A stretch of 64,000 nucleotides of DNA from Plectrocnemia conspersa. Lineage: Eukaryota > Arthropoda > Insecta > Trichoptera > Polycentropodidae. Of the stretch, positions 35,140 through 46,700 are shown one piece after another (within the stretch, counting starts at the first letter, position 1; each line of letters begins with the position of its first letter). Under the pieces are notes generated by a model. It did no database searches. It was not told the DNA's origin and was given only the letters and a program-made list of their open reading frames with translations. Where the stretch lies: NCBI GenBank assembly GCA_009617715.1, contig VTFK01000013.1:62001-126000 (forward strand), given 5' to 3'. Position numbers and translations under genes: made by a program.

Positions 35140-35285
35140 TAGATTCTCTTTGTTATTTTGCCGTCATTTTATTTTTTTGGAATAAAGAAAATCCTTCATT
35201 TATTAAGTCTTTTTTATTTTATGTATTATTGTATATGTATGTTTAGTGTAAAAATTAGCTATATTAGCTAAATAAATAAAGAAGC
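35140..35285 (+). mobile_element. fourth copy of the non-LTR retrotransposon, 3' scrap
   Basis: The words GGAATAAAGAAAATCCTTC and TTAGCTATATTAGCTAAATA match the C-terminal codons and 3' tail of the non-LTR family. Only the last 150 bp remain. Confidence 0.6.
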
Positions 35286-35384
35286 CTAATTTTTGTGATT
35301 AAATAAATTGTACCACAGTGGATTCAATGACAAAAAAAGTTTTTGTCCAGTAAAGGTTAATCACGATTATCATGTTTGTTTATA

Positions 35385-35610
35385 TACTTACAAACCCACC
35401 GCGCGCTACTTTTGAGGGCTATCTTCAAGCACGTCTCATTTTCGTATTTGTTATTCAATTTTATTTGTAAACAAACAGATCGTCGCATGTCGATCTACTA
35501 CCTACTTAATATTTCAAGGGAATATAAAATATTACAAATAAATAGTAAACGAAGTTGTTTGTCAACAAAATTGTAGTGTAGTAAATTTTCATTCATATCC
35601 ATCATATTTT
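35385..35610. repeat. detached unit of the GTAAACAAA array
   Basis: CCGCGCGCTACTTTTGAGGG, then TTTGTAAACAAACAGATCGT, then GTTTGTCAACAAA match blocks of the array at 33180-34570, about 500 bp beyond the foldback element. Confidence 0.6.
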
Positions 35611-36119
35611 TCCCTGTGAGTAATTCCATTCTAAAAGAAAGTAAATTATGATTAGTGTTGTTTAATTAACGCCGTTATGAAACTAGGCATTACGCGACTC
35701 GATTGTGTTATAAACAGCCGCCCTTGCTTTCTTTACAATTATCGAATTGTGTGGTCTTTCGACATTTGCTATCTCAAGTTCAACGAAACAAATACGCAGA
35801 TAACGTATGTTTGCACATATGTAGAAAGTATGCAGATACGAATCGGTTATTATTGGACATGCAGCATCGAAATAGCATAGTGTACAACCGGACAGGTGCG
35901 CTAAACCTTATCGACGAGAATTTATACACACGACACACGTCACCCACTGTCACAACTTTCATTGATAAATTTCATATTCAATAAAAGTTATTCATTCACG
36001 CGAAATGCCGTTAGGTTTGTTTTGATTCAGTCCCGCGGCTAACATAACATTTGTAATGCTGATGATAATGATAATAAATTACATATTTATTTAATATTAT
36101 ATTATTATTAATCTGTTTT

Positions 36120-36560
36120 CGACGATCGGAAGGGTGCGCTTTTTTATATCGTTGCAAATGGTTCGAAACTCGGATTTCACCCCCATGATATTTTTGCACA
36201 GCCACGCTCGGCTCGCCTTCCGTTCGTTTCCGAGCGCTTGCGAGAATTTCGCCATTTCTCGGCCCCGTTTCTCGTCTCGCCGTCTACCGTTGGGTGACCG
36301 CGTTTTCGGGAAAACTGCGCATTTCGCCCGATTGCACCATCATCGCTTGTTTGCCTTTTGCGTAATTGCTAATTTTGCTCGTGTGTGTCTGTACGTTTAT
36401 CACACTTAGCATATAGCCTGTGCGTACGCACTGTTTGTACATCTATCTACCTGGGCCTCTCTCGTTCGCTACACATAATAATACGCTTCGGAATTTTCGA
36501 ACTGAACCGAGCAGACGAGGTTCGTTGATCTCTTTCCGTCGCAAAAACATATTAGTCATC
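36120..36560. promoter_or_regulatory. CpG-rich island 1
   Basis: About 440 bp with many CpG dinucleotides, starting sharply after AT-rich DNA. Frames on both strands (36134-36409 plus, for example) lack domains. A promoter, 5' exon or enhancer is plausible. No TATA box or strong donor was found. Confidence 0.3.
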
Positions 36561-38599
36561 TTCTCCGCGACCGTAGTATTTCGTGATACTTGGCAATAGA
36601 CGAGCTTTGGAAACATATGGATAGATAAAAGTATCCGTCCGATAAAGAAACCCCATCAATTATCACTTATTATGAACCGCTCGGAGAAAAAAACCATCAA
36701 CGAACAATTTGCTTTTCGCGAAAAGCTATATATGTACTCAATCATTCTAATACAATTTGCAGCAATCGCGTCAAGTGTGATTTTTGATTTTGGGAGCGGA
36801 CCGCCCCGGGCGGAACTTGCTTGGGGGCGGCATTTTTGCGATGGAAGGACCGTTCGTATAGTCTGTTTCTTAACACATTTCATATCGGGCATTATTCCTA
36901 AAAATATAACCGTGCATATTTGCGAAAATTACAACCTAACTTAATCATTTTAACGTCAAATTTAAAATACAGTTTCGTAAAGCTCGTTTTTATATCCTCA
37001 ATGGTGAAATCAGTAAACGTCAAACTAGATCGCGTATTAATAAAAAATAAAAATGACGAATTACTTATACTTATTTTTTAACCACTTCAAAATATTTTTT
37101 ATAACAAGGTAATTATTTACACTCGATCCAAGATGTGTATTGGTGAGAAATATAATAGGGTGACCATGTGAAATTACACGTTCACGGGGCGCAGATGAAG
37201 GCATTCCCCCCCCCCCCTTAAATTTTCTCAGAAAAATGCATATCATTTAATTAACTGTTGGCGCCGGTATCCGCTTACGAACGACGACATGAATGCCGCT
37301 AAGACGCGGGTGTCCGTTTCTAGTTTTATATATACATATATTGTAAATATGTATATATTTTTTAAATTATGCAATATTTTTTTATACTTTTAAATGTATT
37401 TATAAACCGGTTTTAATTTTGTTCCTATAATAAATAGCGGTTTTGCCAGTAGTATCGTCGGTGACTAATATAAAAACGACAGAAATTGTGACTTTAGTGG
37501 TTTTCAATTTCTATCGTTTCCAATGGATCAGAATTAGTAATAATTAATATATAGTTATAATTACCTGATTAGGTTCTCCTAGATTTTCCTAATCTTGCGG
37601 TCAATATCGTGACGAATAATCATAATAAAATCAAAATATGTTTGCATTGTGATTGATTTACAGACTTTGGATTCATTCTGGTGTCTCACTATTTATGGTG
37701 TTATCAGGGCCGGCTCAATCGTCTGGATTTCTTGATTTTTCCCGGAACCCCCATACATTTTATGTAATTTAAAATCATGACCAAAATTGCATTCCTGCAG
37801 TATATGTATATGTATGTATAACAGACGAGCACTAACAACGATTTTTAATTTAGTACCTATTGAACAGCTACAGAAGTTATATGTATATACATACATAATA
37901 TACTATGTACGCTGATGCTTGCGTTAAATAAATGGGCACTTACAAAAAAAAGTATTGTTACTTTTTTTTTGCGTTTCTCTTGCATTCTTCAAGTCAATTA
38001 CTTTTAAATAGACTGATAGCATAAAATGATTTTTTATCTAAAGGGCTCGCAGCTATTGCGACCCAAAGACCTATTCAATACAAAAATAAAATTGCAATTA
38101 AAAAATAACAACAAAGCAATAAAAATAATTTATAATACGCAATTTTATAGTAACCTAAAACAACATCATACCAAATTGACAATTCCAGCGATTAAACAAC
38201 ACTATTATTTACTACAAAGATATGTCGCGAGGACATGTTAACTCGCTAATCTTAAGTATCGGGGACCGCGCCAAAACATAAACAAAATAATATTTTCTTA
38301 CAATAGACTCTTAGTTTTTGCTTTAAATATTATGTAGACAAAATAGTTGAAACACACATAATGGTCATAAAAATAATCAAAACAATGATTATTCATAACA
38401 AAACGATTTCACTGCAACTTTGCAACACATGATCTTAGATGGAAAGTTTTTGGTATACTTCAGATCAGTCCTATTTAAAATAATAGCGCGGTTGTACGTT
38501 TGTTTTTCATTCCGTCAAAAACAACTCATTTCGTTGATCAAAACAAATCGTCCCGTAGATGCATATAATAACAGTTTCAAATGTTGAGTTATTCCATTA
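36561..38599. other. mostly AT-rich stretch with small GC patches
   Basis: A GC-rich patch at 36790-36840. A 12-C run at 37206-37217. CAGGGCCGGCTCAAT near 37707 and AGGGTGACCATG near 37159 resemble hAT-type ends without mates. No gene supported. Confidence 0.4.
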
Positions 38600-39330
38600 A
38601 TAATTCGTCGCATCAATAGTTGCGTCCGTCTGCGGCGACGGACGACCGTGAAAAACAACTTCATTTTCTTCGAGTAAATATTTTCTCGGTTAAATTAGCG
38701 AGTTTGTTTGCGTTCGAAAAGTGTTTGTCACGCCGACGGTGTAACGTATTTATTGTGTTCCCTGTGTGTGTACACTCACACATTCAAGTTTCACGTGAAA
38801 CGGCACGTTTGTGTGCATCCTTTGAGATTTAACATCCGCCCTCTGTCCCTATCTACGCGATCGTACGCCCTCGCTCAATTTAGTGTTATATTATATATTT
38901 TTAGAATACTACAAAAGGTTAAATGTTTGATCAGGCGACTGACATTTGCGTCGACCTTTCGATTGCTCTCTGCTATTTTGCGCTGAATAAGAAAAAAATA
39001 ACACTCATGTACCAGTTTGATTATAGACTTTGTGTATTAAACTCTTACGCGTGTATTTATGATGGTACGTTATGGTCATCTTGGTGCGTTTTCAGTACAA
39101 TCGTGTGCAACGTTTGTTTGCATTGCGGTCTAGGTTGCTCGTCGGCCAATAGGTCTCGCTCGCTTCTGATTGTGTAAATTGTTTTGTTTTCCAAGTCGTT
39201 ATTGAGGACGCTGTTTTTTCTCTCTTGTGCTCCTCCTCCTCCGAGAGTCGCTGGTTAATACATAAGGCACGACGATTCGCGAAAATGGACTCTTGCTCAA
39301 GTATAGTACTTTCTCTCATTTTTCTTCCTA
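38600..39330. promoter_or_regulatory. CpG-rich island 2 with palindromic E-box
   Basis: CpG-rich, with a perfect 14-bp palindrome GTTTCACGTGAAAC at 38788-38801 that has the E-box CACGTG at its centre, the class bound by Myc/Max, Clock or Hes-type bHLH dimers. A CT-rich run lies at 39215-39240. Overlapping frames show no domain. Confidence 0.35.
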
Positions 39331-39677
39331 TTATGATGCAAAATAACCGGATCGAATCGCACTCGTCTATTTATTTTACATTTGCGCATTGTTTTGAACT
39401 ATATGAGTGGAGATTGAGTGTATCACTAGACGCACAATTATTTTTATGGGGTTATGTGAACTGTCTTTAGCGTCTCTCTAAAGTTTTACATTTATTTATT
39501 TATGCCATGATTAAAGAATTGAAGAAAACGTCAGTATCAGATTTTGAAATGTGTTAGTTCAACTCTGCGGTTTAGCTATATGATACATTACATATACTCA
39601 AATGTGTTTCGTAATTAGGAAAAACATCCGTATATTTAAATATAACTCGGCTATAGTGTGTTATAAAATTTATTTGT
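39331..39677. other. non-coding stretch
   Basis: Nothing supported. Confidence 0.45.
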
Positions 39678-39918
39678 TTAACGTTTAATATGCCACGAGC
39701 CACTTACGGGGCTCAGTCGCGTCACGACCGTATTGCCAAGAGCCACATATGGGGCTCCCATTCAAATTTCACTTCAAATTTGCAATGCCACAAATGGTGT
39801 ATTATATAAAGCCATTGACAAGTATTTAACATTTGACATATATTTTTTTTTAATTCTAAAAATAAGTGGCATTGAGGTGATGTATTACGAAAAGTTACTT
39901 AGGCACATCAACGGTTAA
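39678..39918. mobile_element. TTAA-flanked miniature element
   Basis: A 233-bp body (39682-39914) between TTAA copies at 39678-39681 and 39915-39918. Ends align as CGTTTAATATGCC and, in reverse, CCGTTGATGTGCC. An internal GAGCCAC-TA-GGGGCTC hairpin is repeated twice near 39698 and 39745. The length and TTAA flanks match the element at 51328-51562, but the terminal repeats are weak. Confidence 0.45.
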
Positions 39919-40029
39919 TACTACTTATTAAACTCCGGTCGTGACACTGTGACATAAAATTGACCCTGAATATATCATTCATTCCATAAGGCGAATTGTA
40001 AATTGCGTCGCTAGAACACGGGGCGAATT

Positions 40030-40650
40030 CATGGAATTTAACCCAAAAGGGCAGACGAGACACGTGCATCGCGTTACGCAAGTCGTTGTTTACGTGTTTA
40101 CCGATATAATTGAATCTTTGGAACGAATGCGCCTATTTATAGCGTTACGTGGTGTTATTGTGCAAGCTGCGACTTTTAACGGAACGTCCTCGGTTCTATT
40201 TGCGTGCACTTTTTATGCACCGTCGAGTCCAGTGTGCGTCGGACGCGGAAGATGCGCTTGTTTACACCGAGGAATGTCTTTGTTTACTATCGTATCTAGG
40301 TGTTGAAATCGCGATTTCTCGTCTCTGCCGTGCGTTGCCTAATGTTATACGTGTACGGCGAAAAGCGACTCGCATTGTTGCTTTACGTTTTGCACCTGAC
40401 CTCGTTTCGCCTCGTTTTGTTTACGTTTCAGCCTCGGCGACCGTTATCTGACGCCTCCTCCCACCTTGTGTACCGCCTCCCGCCCGCGATTTACCTCACA
40501 GATGCGCCTCTTCTCTCTCTCCCTCTCTCTCTATACATCGCTCCTCCCAGACCGGCTTGTTTTTGCTTATGAAGTGCACTATTTCACAATTTGCATCTTG
40601 TTTACATCTTCCGCCCGCGCGCAATTCAGCTTTGACGTGGTCCGATTGGA
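40030..40650. promoter_or_regulatory. CpG-rich island 3
   Basis: CpG-rich with a CT-run at 40510-40535. Frames on the plus strand (up to 100 codons) overlap one another and have no domain, as expected by chance at this GC level. TTTACGTTTCAG near 40430 is a weak splice-acceptor match. Confidence 0.3.
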
Positions 40651-40824
40651 TGCAATGCAAAAAATAAGATCGAATGAGGGAGAAAGTTTTAGATAATACT
40701 ATTTGTGTGACCCTCGCATATGAACAATTAAGTCTTGCCCAATCTTCATGTGTCCAGTCTCGGCGAACCCAACCAACTTTATTTTACGGTAATGTACACC
40801 GAGTGCACATGTCATTTTATTATG

Positions 40825-40862
40825 TAAATATGTCGAATAAATTAATTTATTCGACATATTTA
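40825..40862. repeat. perfect 38-bp palindrome
   Basis: Both halves are exact reverse complements with no loop, centred on AATTAATT at 40840-40847. Weaker pairing continues outward for another 10 bp or so. It could extrude a cruciform, or be the core of a palindromic miniature element. Confidence 0.9.
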
Positions 40863-41079
40863 TTATTAAAATTATTTCAAGTAACAAAAGAAAATATTCT
40901 GTATTAATTCATACGAGTGCTGCTTATCAGTGATGCTCGTGTACATATGTTATTACCACTATATCTTTAAAAAAAAATTTTGTGCGTTAAATTTCTGCAT
41001 GTTTTTAGCACTTATTTTTGCGGCTTTTTGAATTGCTTTGACTTGATTAAAATGAATATTGCATAAAAATATTTTTGTT

Positions 41080-41290
41080 TTTAAAAATATATATAAATTT
41101 TTATATGTACATAGAGTGTACATCACCGGAACGCGCAAAATTATTTTGCATAATAAGCTAATTTTCATAAATGATAATGTCTTTTAGTTTTCTTCCAGTT
41201 GTATAATCATTTTAATAAATAAATATAATTTTTTACATGTACTTCGAGAGTACATCACCGGAGCGCGCAAATGACTTTCAGTTGTATAAT
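41080..41290. repeat. two-unit repeat, period 133 bp
   Basis: GTACATAGAGTGTACATCAC plus CGGAACGCGCAAAA near 41106 recurs as GTACTTCGAGAGTACATCAC plus CGGAGCGCGCAAAT near 41239. TCAGTTGTATAATAATCA-like words follow each. AT-rich spacer, no coding capacity. Confidence 0.6.
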
Positions 41291-42719
41291 AATCACTTAG
41301 TCGTTTTAAAGTACATCTTTTAGGCTCGCCCTTATACCTTTGATTTTTTTCAGTATTTTTGAATTGTTTGTACATCTATACCAAAAAGTTAACCATTATT
41401 TTGTAGTGCAACATATAATTTTCATCATTTGGACCACCTCTTCCCACATATTTTGTAAATTTTCATTGCCTCTGTTGTAAAACTGATTTTGAGTAAAAAT
41501 ATTGGATGATGTGATTTTTTTGTTTCTCAATGAATACTGTATCGTTTATAAGCAGAAGAAAATGCAGTGGACCAAGATTTGATCCTTGAAGCACCCCCAA
41601 GCATACTAAATACATCTTTCGTGAATGTCAAATTATTTTCACTGCTTTTCTTCGCTCGAGTAATAAACGCTAAATATTGTGTTTCGTTAAAGACGTATCG
41701 GCCATCATCACGCCCAGATGATTTAAATGAACTTCTGTAAATTTCCATCGCATCCATAATTACTTTTCCCATGGGGCAAAATGGCGGCGCCGTATCAAAG
41801 GCGGCGGCGACCTCAATACCTAAAATAAATCAAAGAAAACCCAGAGAGGCAAGTGGGAGTCTTTGCGTGTGACGAACGAACGCCCAGTCTTGACTGACAC
41901 AAAATTTTCTGCGTAGGCAGACAGACAGACAAACAGACGCAGGGCGGCCAACCGACCAAGGAGTCTTTTGGCACAGCTGAGATTTTCGCAATTTTTTGTT
42001 GTGCTCTTTGCGCAACGCTCGTTTGTGTATATATGTGTGCAAAAAATACACAAACACGCCGCGACCTTGCTCAACGCGGATGTCGAGAGCAAAAGAGAAA
42101 GCAAGTAAACCGAGAACGCAAATTCAATTCAAAGCTCAGACCAAAGATGATTCCAAGGCACGCGCGTCAAAACAATGCCAAAGTGCAGCGACGCGCGTCA
42201 AAAAATACTGCAATAATTGTCTTGTTTACGGCGGAAGTGTACAATTGCATTATTTCATAGTCATTTGCGATAAGACACTCGAAACATCAACAGAACTGTT
42301 TTGTTCGAAGGCAAACAAGTGCGAGTTCCGGCTGATGAATCTTCGATTCAACTAAGTTTTTAATCTTTAAAATACTTCTAAGATCATATTATTGTATTCG
42401 AGTTGTTCTAAGAATGTATTACTATTGAACATGATAAATTATAACAATTTCCTGTTTCTTGAATCATCAACAGTAATATGGTGTCACAATGTCGACGATC
42501 GTGAAAGTGTACTATTAATATAAGCTTTGTTTGGCAATCGTCACGAAATGAAACCGAATTACAATAGAGCCAAAAGCGCAATACTTTTCCGCGAAAATTT
42601 CGTCAAAGTCGTGGCTTTGACTCTTGACTACGACGATTGCCATGACTCGTTTATTATTAACAGTACTATTGTACTCGAATCGGATACGAGTGTCATTGTC
42701 TTTCGAGATCAGATCTATA
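41291..42719. other. non-coding stretch with a 5'-UTR-like patch
   Basis: A GC-richer patch at 41780-42250 has overlapping frames on both strands, the longest 119 codons on the plus strand (41996-42355). None shows a domain. A 10-bp inverted pair GGCAATCGTC and GACGATTGCC lies at 42533 and 42639. No gene can be supported. Confidence 0.35.
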
Positions 42720-42721
42720 TA

Positions 42722-44603
42722 CCGTCTTTTTCCGAAAATAAGACATCCTCCGAAAATAAGCCCTAGCGTGATTTTCAGGAGTTTTTGGAATATAAGCCCT
42801 CCCCCGAAAATAAGCCCTAGTTAAAATAATGTGAAAAAAAAATTCGTTAAAAAATGCTGTTGATTTATTAAGTATGTTTAGCTGCCCTAATACCTACTCG
42901 TATTTCAGAGAAATGTTTGAAACAAAATATTCCGAGAAATTCATTGTTTACCTCTACAGTTCATTTCAAGCAATGCACCAGCCCGTGTCAAAATTAATTC
43001 TATGAATTTATCTTAAAAATACAACTAAGGCAGCAGTATGCATTGTGCGACAGTGCAGGTATAACACTTGTTCATTTCAGTCTTGTAAGTCTGATTATTT
43101 CCTCATACGTAATTTTATTTTTTATAAAGTGAATAATTTTTATCCTCAGTTAAAATGAGTACAAAACGAAAGAGCTATTCCGTCGAGTACAAAAAGGGAA
43201 TCGTGGAAGACTCCAGGGGTGTAAATCTTGTAACCTTCTGTAAAGAGAAGATGCTGGATCTCCGTATGGTTCGCAAATGGCGTGCAGACTACGATAACCT
43301 GTGTCAACTGGTGGGCCAAGGAAATGAGAAAAAAACGCAGAGTTGGATCAGGTCGGCAGCCGTTATTTTCTGAGTTGGAAGAATGCATCTGGGAATGGAT
43401 TGCCGACAGGAGAGCAATGGCTTTGGTTGTGCGCAGGGCTGATATTCAAAAGTTTGCTCTTGAAACAGCAATTGAATTTGATATATCCACAGAAGAATTT
43501 AAAGCATCGTCACACTGGATGGACAACTTCCTTCAACGACATGAACTGTCTCTAAGGAGATCAACAACAATGTTTAAGCTGGAAGACAATGAAGTTGTTA
43601 AACGTGCATTTGCGTTTAAGCTTTTTGTTGATGGCATCGATTTTTCGAAATACCAACTCTCCAACATGCTTGCTATGGATGAGACCGCGGTATTCCTAGG
43701 CCAAAGAGTTCAAACGACGGTTCACCACAAGGCTTCCTCGTCAATTTACGTTCCTTCTACCGGTTACGATAGTGCACGTGTTACCTGTATTTTGGCGATT
43801 CGTCTAGATGGCAAGAAAGTATCGCCATTTTTAATCACTAAAGGTAAAAAAGACCAGATTAAACGCATTTCAGGAATTTATGTCATTGAAAGTGAAAAAA
43901 GCCTGGTGCACCCAAGCAGTTATAAGAAAGTGGGTTGATTTTATGCTGCCACCACTGTTGAGGGGTCAAAATAGAGGTTTACTAGTTTGGGATTCAGCCA
44001 GTACACACCGCGCTAAAGACATGAAAAACTTTCTTGCTGAGAGGAAGATCGATCAAATAATGATTCCGGCAGGAATGACTGCTTACCTCCAGACACTTGA
44101 CATTGCAATAAACAAGCCATTCAAGGATCATTTGCGGATGGAAATCAATGAATATATTGAAAACAGAATGGTGAGAAATCATCGAGGTAATTTTGTAAAA
44201 CCAGGCTTACAAGAAGTTGTGAATTGGGTAAAAAATTCATGGGACAAAATTGTTTGTGTTTCCAATGCACTACGAACAGGCTACTTAGACAAGAAGTATT
44301 CATTTAACGATAGCTATATTGCAAGACATGAGAGATTCGGACCAATGATTCAACAGGAAATGAATTTGGAAGAAAATCAGAACAGACTTCAGAATTTGAT
44401 CATTTATGACGATGTTCCAGAAGAAGATGACATGACTGTAATTGAATAAATTTAAATTTCTGTATTCTGTGTAAAATAAATAAATATTAAATAAAAATAT
44501 ATAAATATACTTTTATTTTTTGCCCTCCCCGAAAATAAGCCCTAGCGCGTATTTTGGACCAAAAAAGAAAGTAAGACAGTGTCTTATTTTCGGAAAAAGA
44601 CGG
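42722..44603 (+). mobile_element. pogo/Tigger-like DNA transposon, nearly complete
   Basis: Perfect 23-bp terminal inverted repeats, at 42722-42744 and 44581-44603, begin CCGTCTTTTTCCG and are flanked by the TA target duplication (42720-42721 and 44604-44605). A subterminal word CCGAAAATAAGCCCTAG occurs near 42749 and 42799 on the left and 44529 on the right, all in the same orientation. The transposase (43155-44449) lies between. Total 1,882 bp, the usual size for this group. The ends are identical, so the insertion is probably recent compared with the other relics here. Confidence 0.9.
43155..44449 (+). pseudogene. pogo/Tigger-like transposase, two frameshifts
   Basis: Cuts and pastes the element through its inverted repeats in the nucleus. 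The start is supported by the AAAATGA context. Residues about 3-50 (KRKSYSVEYKKGIVEDSRG onward) form a psq/CENP-B-type helix-turn-helix. A second DNA-binding helix-turn-helix follows, from about 65 to 130 (GSGRQPLFSELEECIWEW to SSHWMDNFLQRH). The DDE domain holds aspartates in LAMDETA (codon 43678), VWDSASTH (43991) and LQTLDIAINKPFK (44099), with 35 residues between the last two, so DD35D. About 430 codons in all. The frame shifts in an A7 run near 43328-43334 and again in an A6 run near 43894-43899. Without these the protein would be complete. They may be real mutations or homopolymer sequencing errors. Confidence 0.9.
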
Positions 44604-44605
44604 TA

Positions 44606-45351
44606 GTATTAGATTGTTTTATGAGACGTTGAATTATTAAGTCATGGAAGTATTGGAGATCTCGCGTTGCGTGTTGAAGATTATTTATTATTTTGTAAGT
44701 GATAGCACGCTACCTCCTTTCGTTTATGCGATTTTGGCGATCCATACACATGTATCTTTTCTTTGAGATTACTACGAAAAACAAATATGATCTTGATCGC
44801 ATTGTCCCAATTGAACTTTAATTGATTTATATTTTTAAGTACAGTCACTGGTAAAAATATATATCTACCGGTAAAAATGTATTCCGATATAACTTCACAG
44901 AAATTACTTATTTAAAAAAATATTTTCGGTATAGTATTTTTTGAGGGATAACCCGAAAATTTCTAGTTTAGAATCAGGGATGTCATTTCAGTTTTTTAAT
45001 GGAAGGGGAGGGGGTAAAAGTTGGCCTACTTAAGTGATATTTTCACTCGTATGAATGACCTGAATGTATTCTAATGGAAAAATGTAAACATATTGACATG
45101 TTGTGAGTGTATAAATGGTTGATGACAATAAGTCTCTAATTCCAAGTGTATGTGAAGAAATTGCGGATCATTTGGAAATATTATCATAGTAATTTGATGG
45201 TTATTTTAAAGAAGGAGCACTGAAAACTTGGGAAACATAGATTATAAACCCATATCCTTTCAATTTGCATAGTATGTCGGATGATGAAGAACTGGAGGAA
45301 AATCTGGAGAGTGTGTTACGAACATAACAACAACAAAAACACCCCAGGTTT
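44606..45351. other. AT-rich non-coding stretch
   Basis: No gene. GGGGAGGGGG near 45006 is a short G-run. No other feature. Confidence 0.45.
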
Positions 45352-45912
45352 CAATGGAAAATTTCATTCCGAGTAAAGTATTTTTACGCACTTGTATGGT
45401 GTATGAATTTCACAAACACATTCGGCAACCACAGCAACCAAAAATATTTGTTCCGTCTATGGTGAAGTTTTACTGGTTCTTCAATGGTAAAAATGGTTTA
45501 AAATATTTAAATCTGGAAATTTGTGATTAGAAGTAGGACACCAAAAATCATCGATGATGAACGCATAGTTGCAGAAATTGTAGCCAGTCCAGAGATATTG
45601 ATTCAGGAGTGAACGAATAAAAAATATTAAGAAGTGTAGTCGCGAGAAAAAGGCGACGCGCCTGCATCATACTGCGATAAAAAACTGTTGCTCGCTATCC
45701 ATATTCTTCTGATATAGCACCATCAGATTACTATTTATTTAGGTCTCTACAACATAATTAAGATGGTGAAAAATGTAATGGTGTTAGTGAAGATTAAACA
45801 TACCTTTCTGAATATTTTAACTCACAGCTAGTCAGTTTTTATTAACGTGGGATTAAAAGCTGATCGACGGAAGAAGGTTGTACCTGTCGATGGAGATTAT
45901 TTTGTAAAATAA
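45352..45912 (+). pseudogene. mariner transposase relic
   Basis: Starts MENFIPSKVFLRTCMVYEFHK, close to the usual mariner N-terminus, then after a shift WFKIFKSGN (end of the helix-turn-helix region) and, out of frame, TPKIIDDERI, the linker before the catalytic domain. The middle of the catalytic region is deleted near 45640. YPYSSDIAPSDYYLFRSLQH carries the third aspartate, and the end reads DRRKKVVPVDGDYFVK with a stop at about 45910. Many stops and shifts. The SDYYLFRSLQ form groups it with the copy at 47720-48285 rather than with the 8.2 and 22 kb scraps. Confidence 0.8.
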
Positions 45913-46185
45913 TAATAGAAAAACACTTTTCATTAAAAAAAGTCCTTTAAATTAGGTACCTGTGTTAATCGAGATATAAGTGTACTACTAGAAAACTGCT
46001 CCAAAACATGATAATGTCTTTTGCATTTGAACTATTTCTTATGTGTAAAAAAGCTTGTGGCAATGCAATTTTGCAAAACACATTATTGAGGTACAATATA
46101 TGTATGTTTGTCTCACATAGAAAAGTATAGTAAGCATGTTCTTTACTTAATAGTTCTGTAAAAATTTTCAGCTTTTCTTAGGACG
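45913..46185. other. non-coding stretch
   Basis: Nothing supported. Confidence 0.45.
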
Positions 46186-46700
46186 CAATTTTCTTCGTAG
46201 CACAATATGCTAGCGATACGAGGTTAACTCTTGTCCTCGATTGTGTAAACCACCACCAACGCCACGCCACGTACATTAACGTTTCTACGTTGTACAAAGG
46301 GTACAAAGTGTGCCAAACTGCGCCGATCTACCGTGTGCAACGGGAACGGGGTCACAGTTGACCCCTGACCTTTCTCCCGCCTCCAGATGGTCCCGGCTAA
46401 TTGCCGCCGATTATATTCGCAACAATGGATGAATCACGCGGATCGAAGCATATGGCGGCGGATCTTTATATGGCTTTCGATTAACGGGCAGCGCCTCTCT
46501 AGAACCTTTCGCCGGTACTACACACGCCATAACATTGTTATGTACGTGTACGGTAAATAATGCGCGTTAGTCACGCTGAAGCGGGGCCGCCCACGTGAAA
46601 ATCGTTACGGCGGGCCGTGACGTAGTTTAATTTATATCTACGTCACCGGATCTCTTCTGGAACATGCGGGATTCCCCTGATCTTTGAAAGGTCGCACACA
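46186..46700. promoter_or_regulatory. CpG-rich island 4 with nuclear-receptor sites
   Basis: At 46348-46373 a GGGGTCA half-site, a 4-bp spacer and TGACCCC form an inverted repeat. The second half-site plus the next TGACCTTT form, on the minus strand, AGGTCA-N1-GGGTCA, a direct repeat with one spacer (DR1). DR1 is the classic site for HNF4, USP/RXR and COUP/Svp-type receptors. A 15-bp palindrome CATAACATTGTTATG (46528-46542) holds two opposed Sox-type cores. The island precedes the exon candidate at 47133 by less than 1 kb. Enhancer or promoter role is inferred. Confidence 0.45.

Noticed and set aside
41996..42355. 119-codon plus-strand open frame
   Set aside because: Lysine- and arginine-rich start looked interesting, but there is no domain, no donor, and the patch looks more like 5'-UTR or chance sequence.
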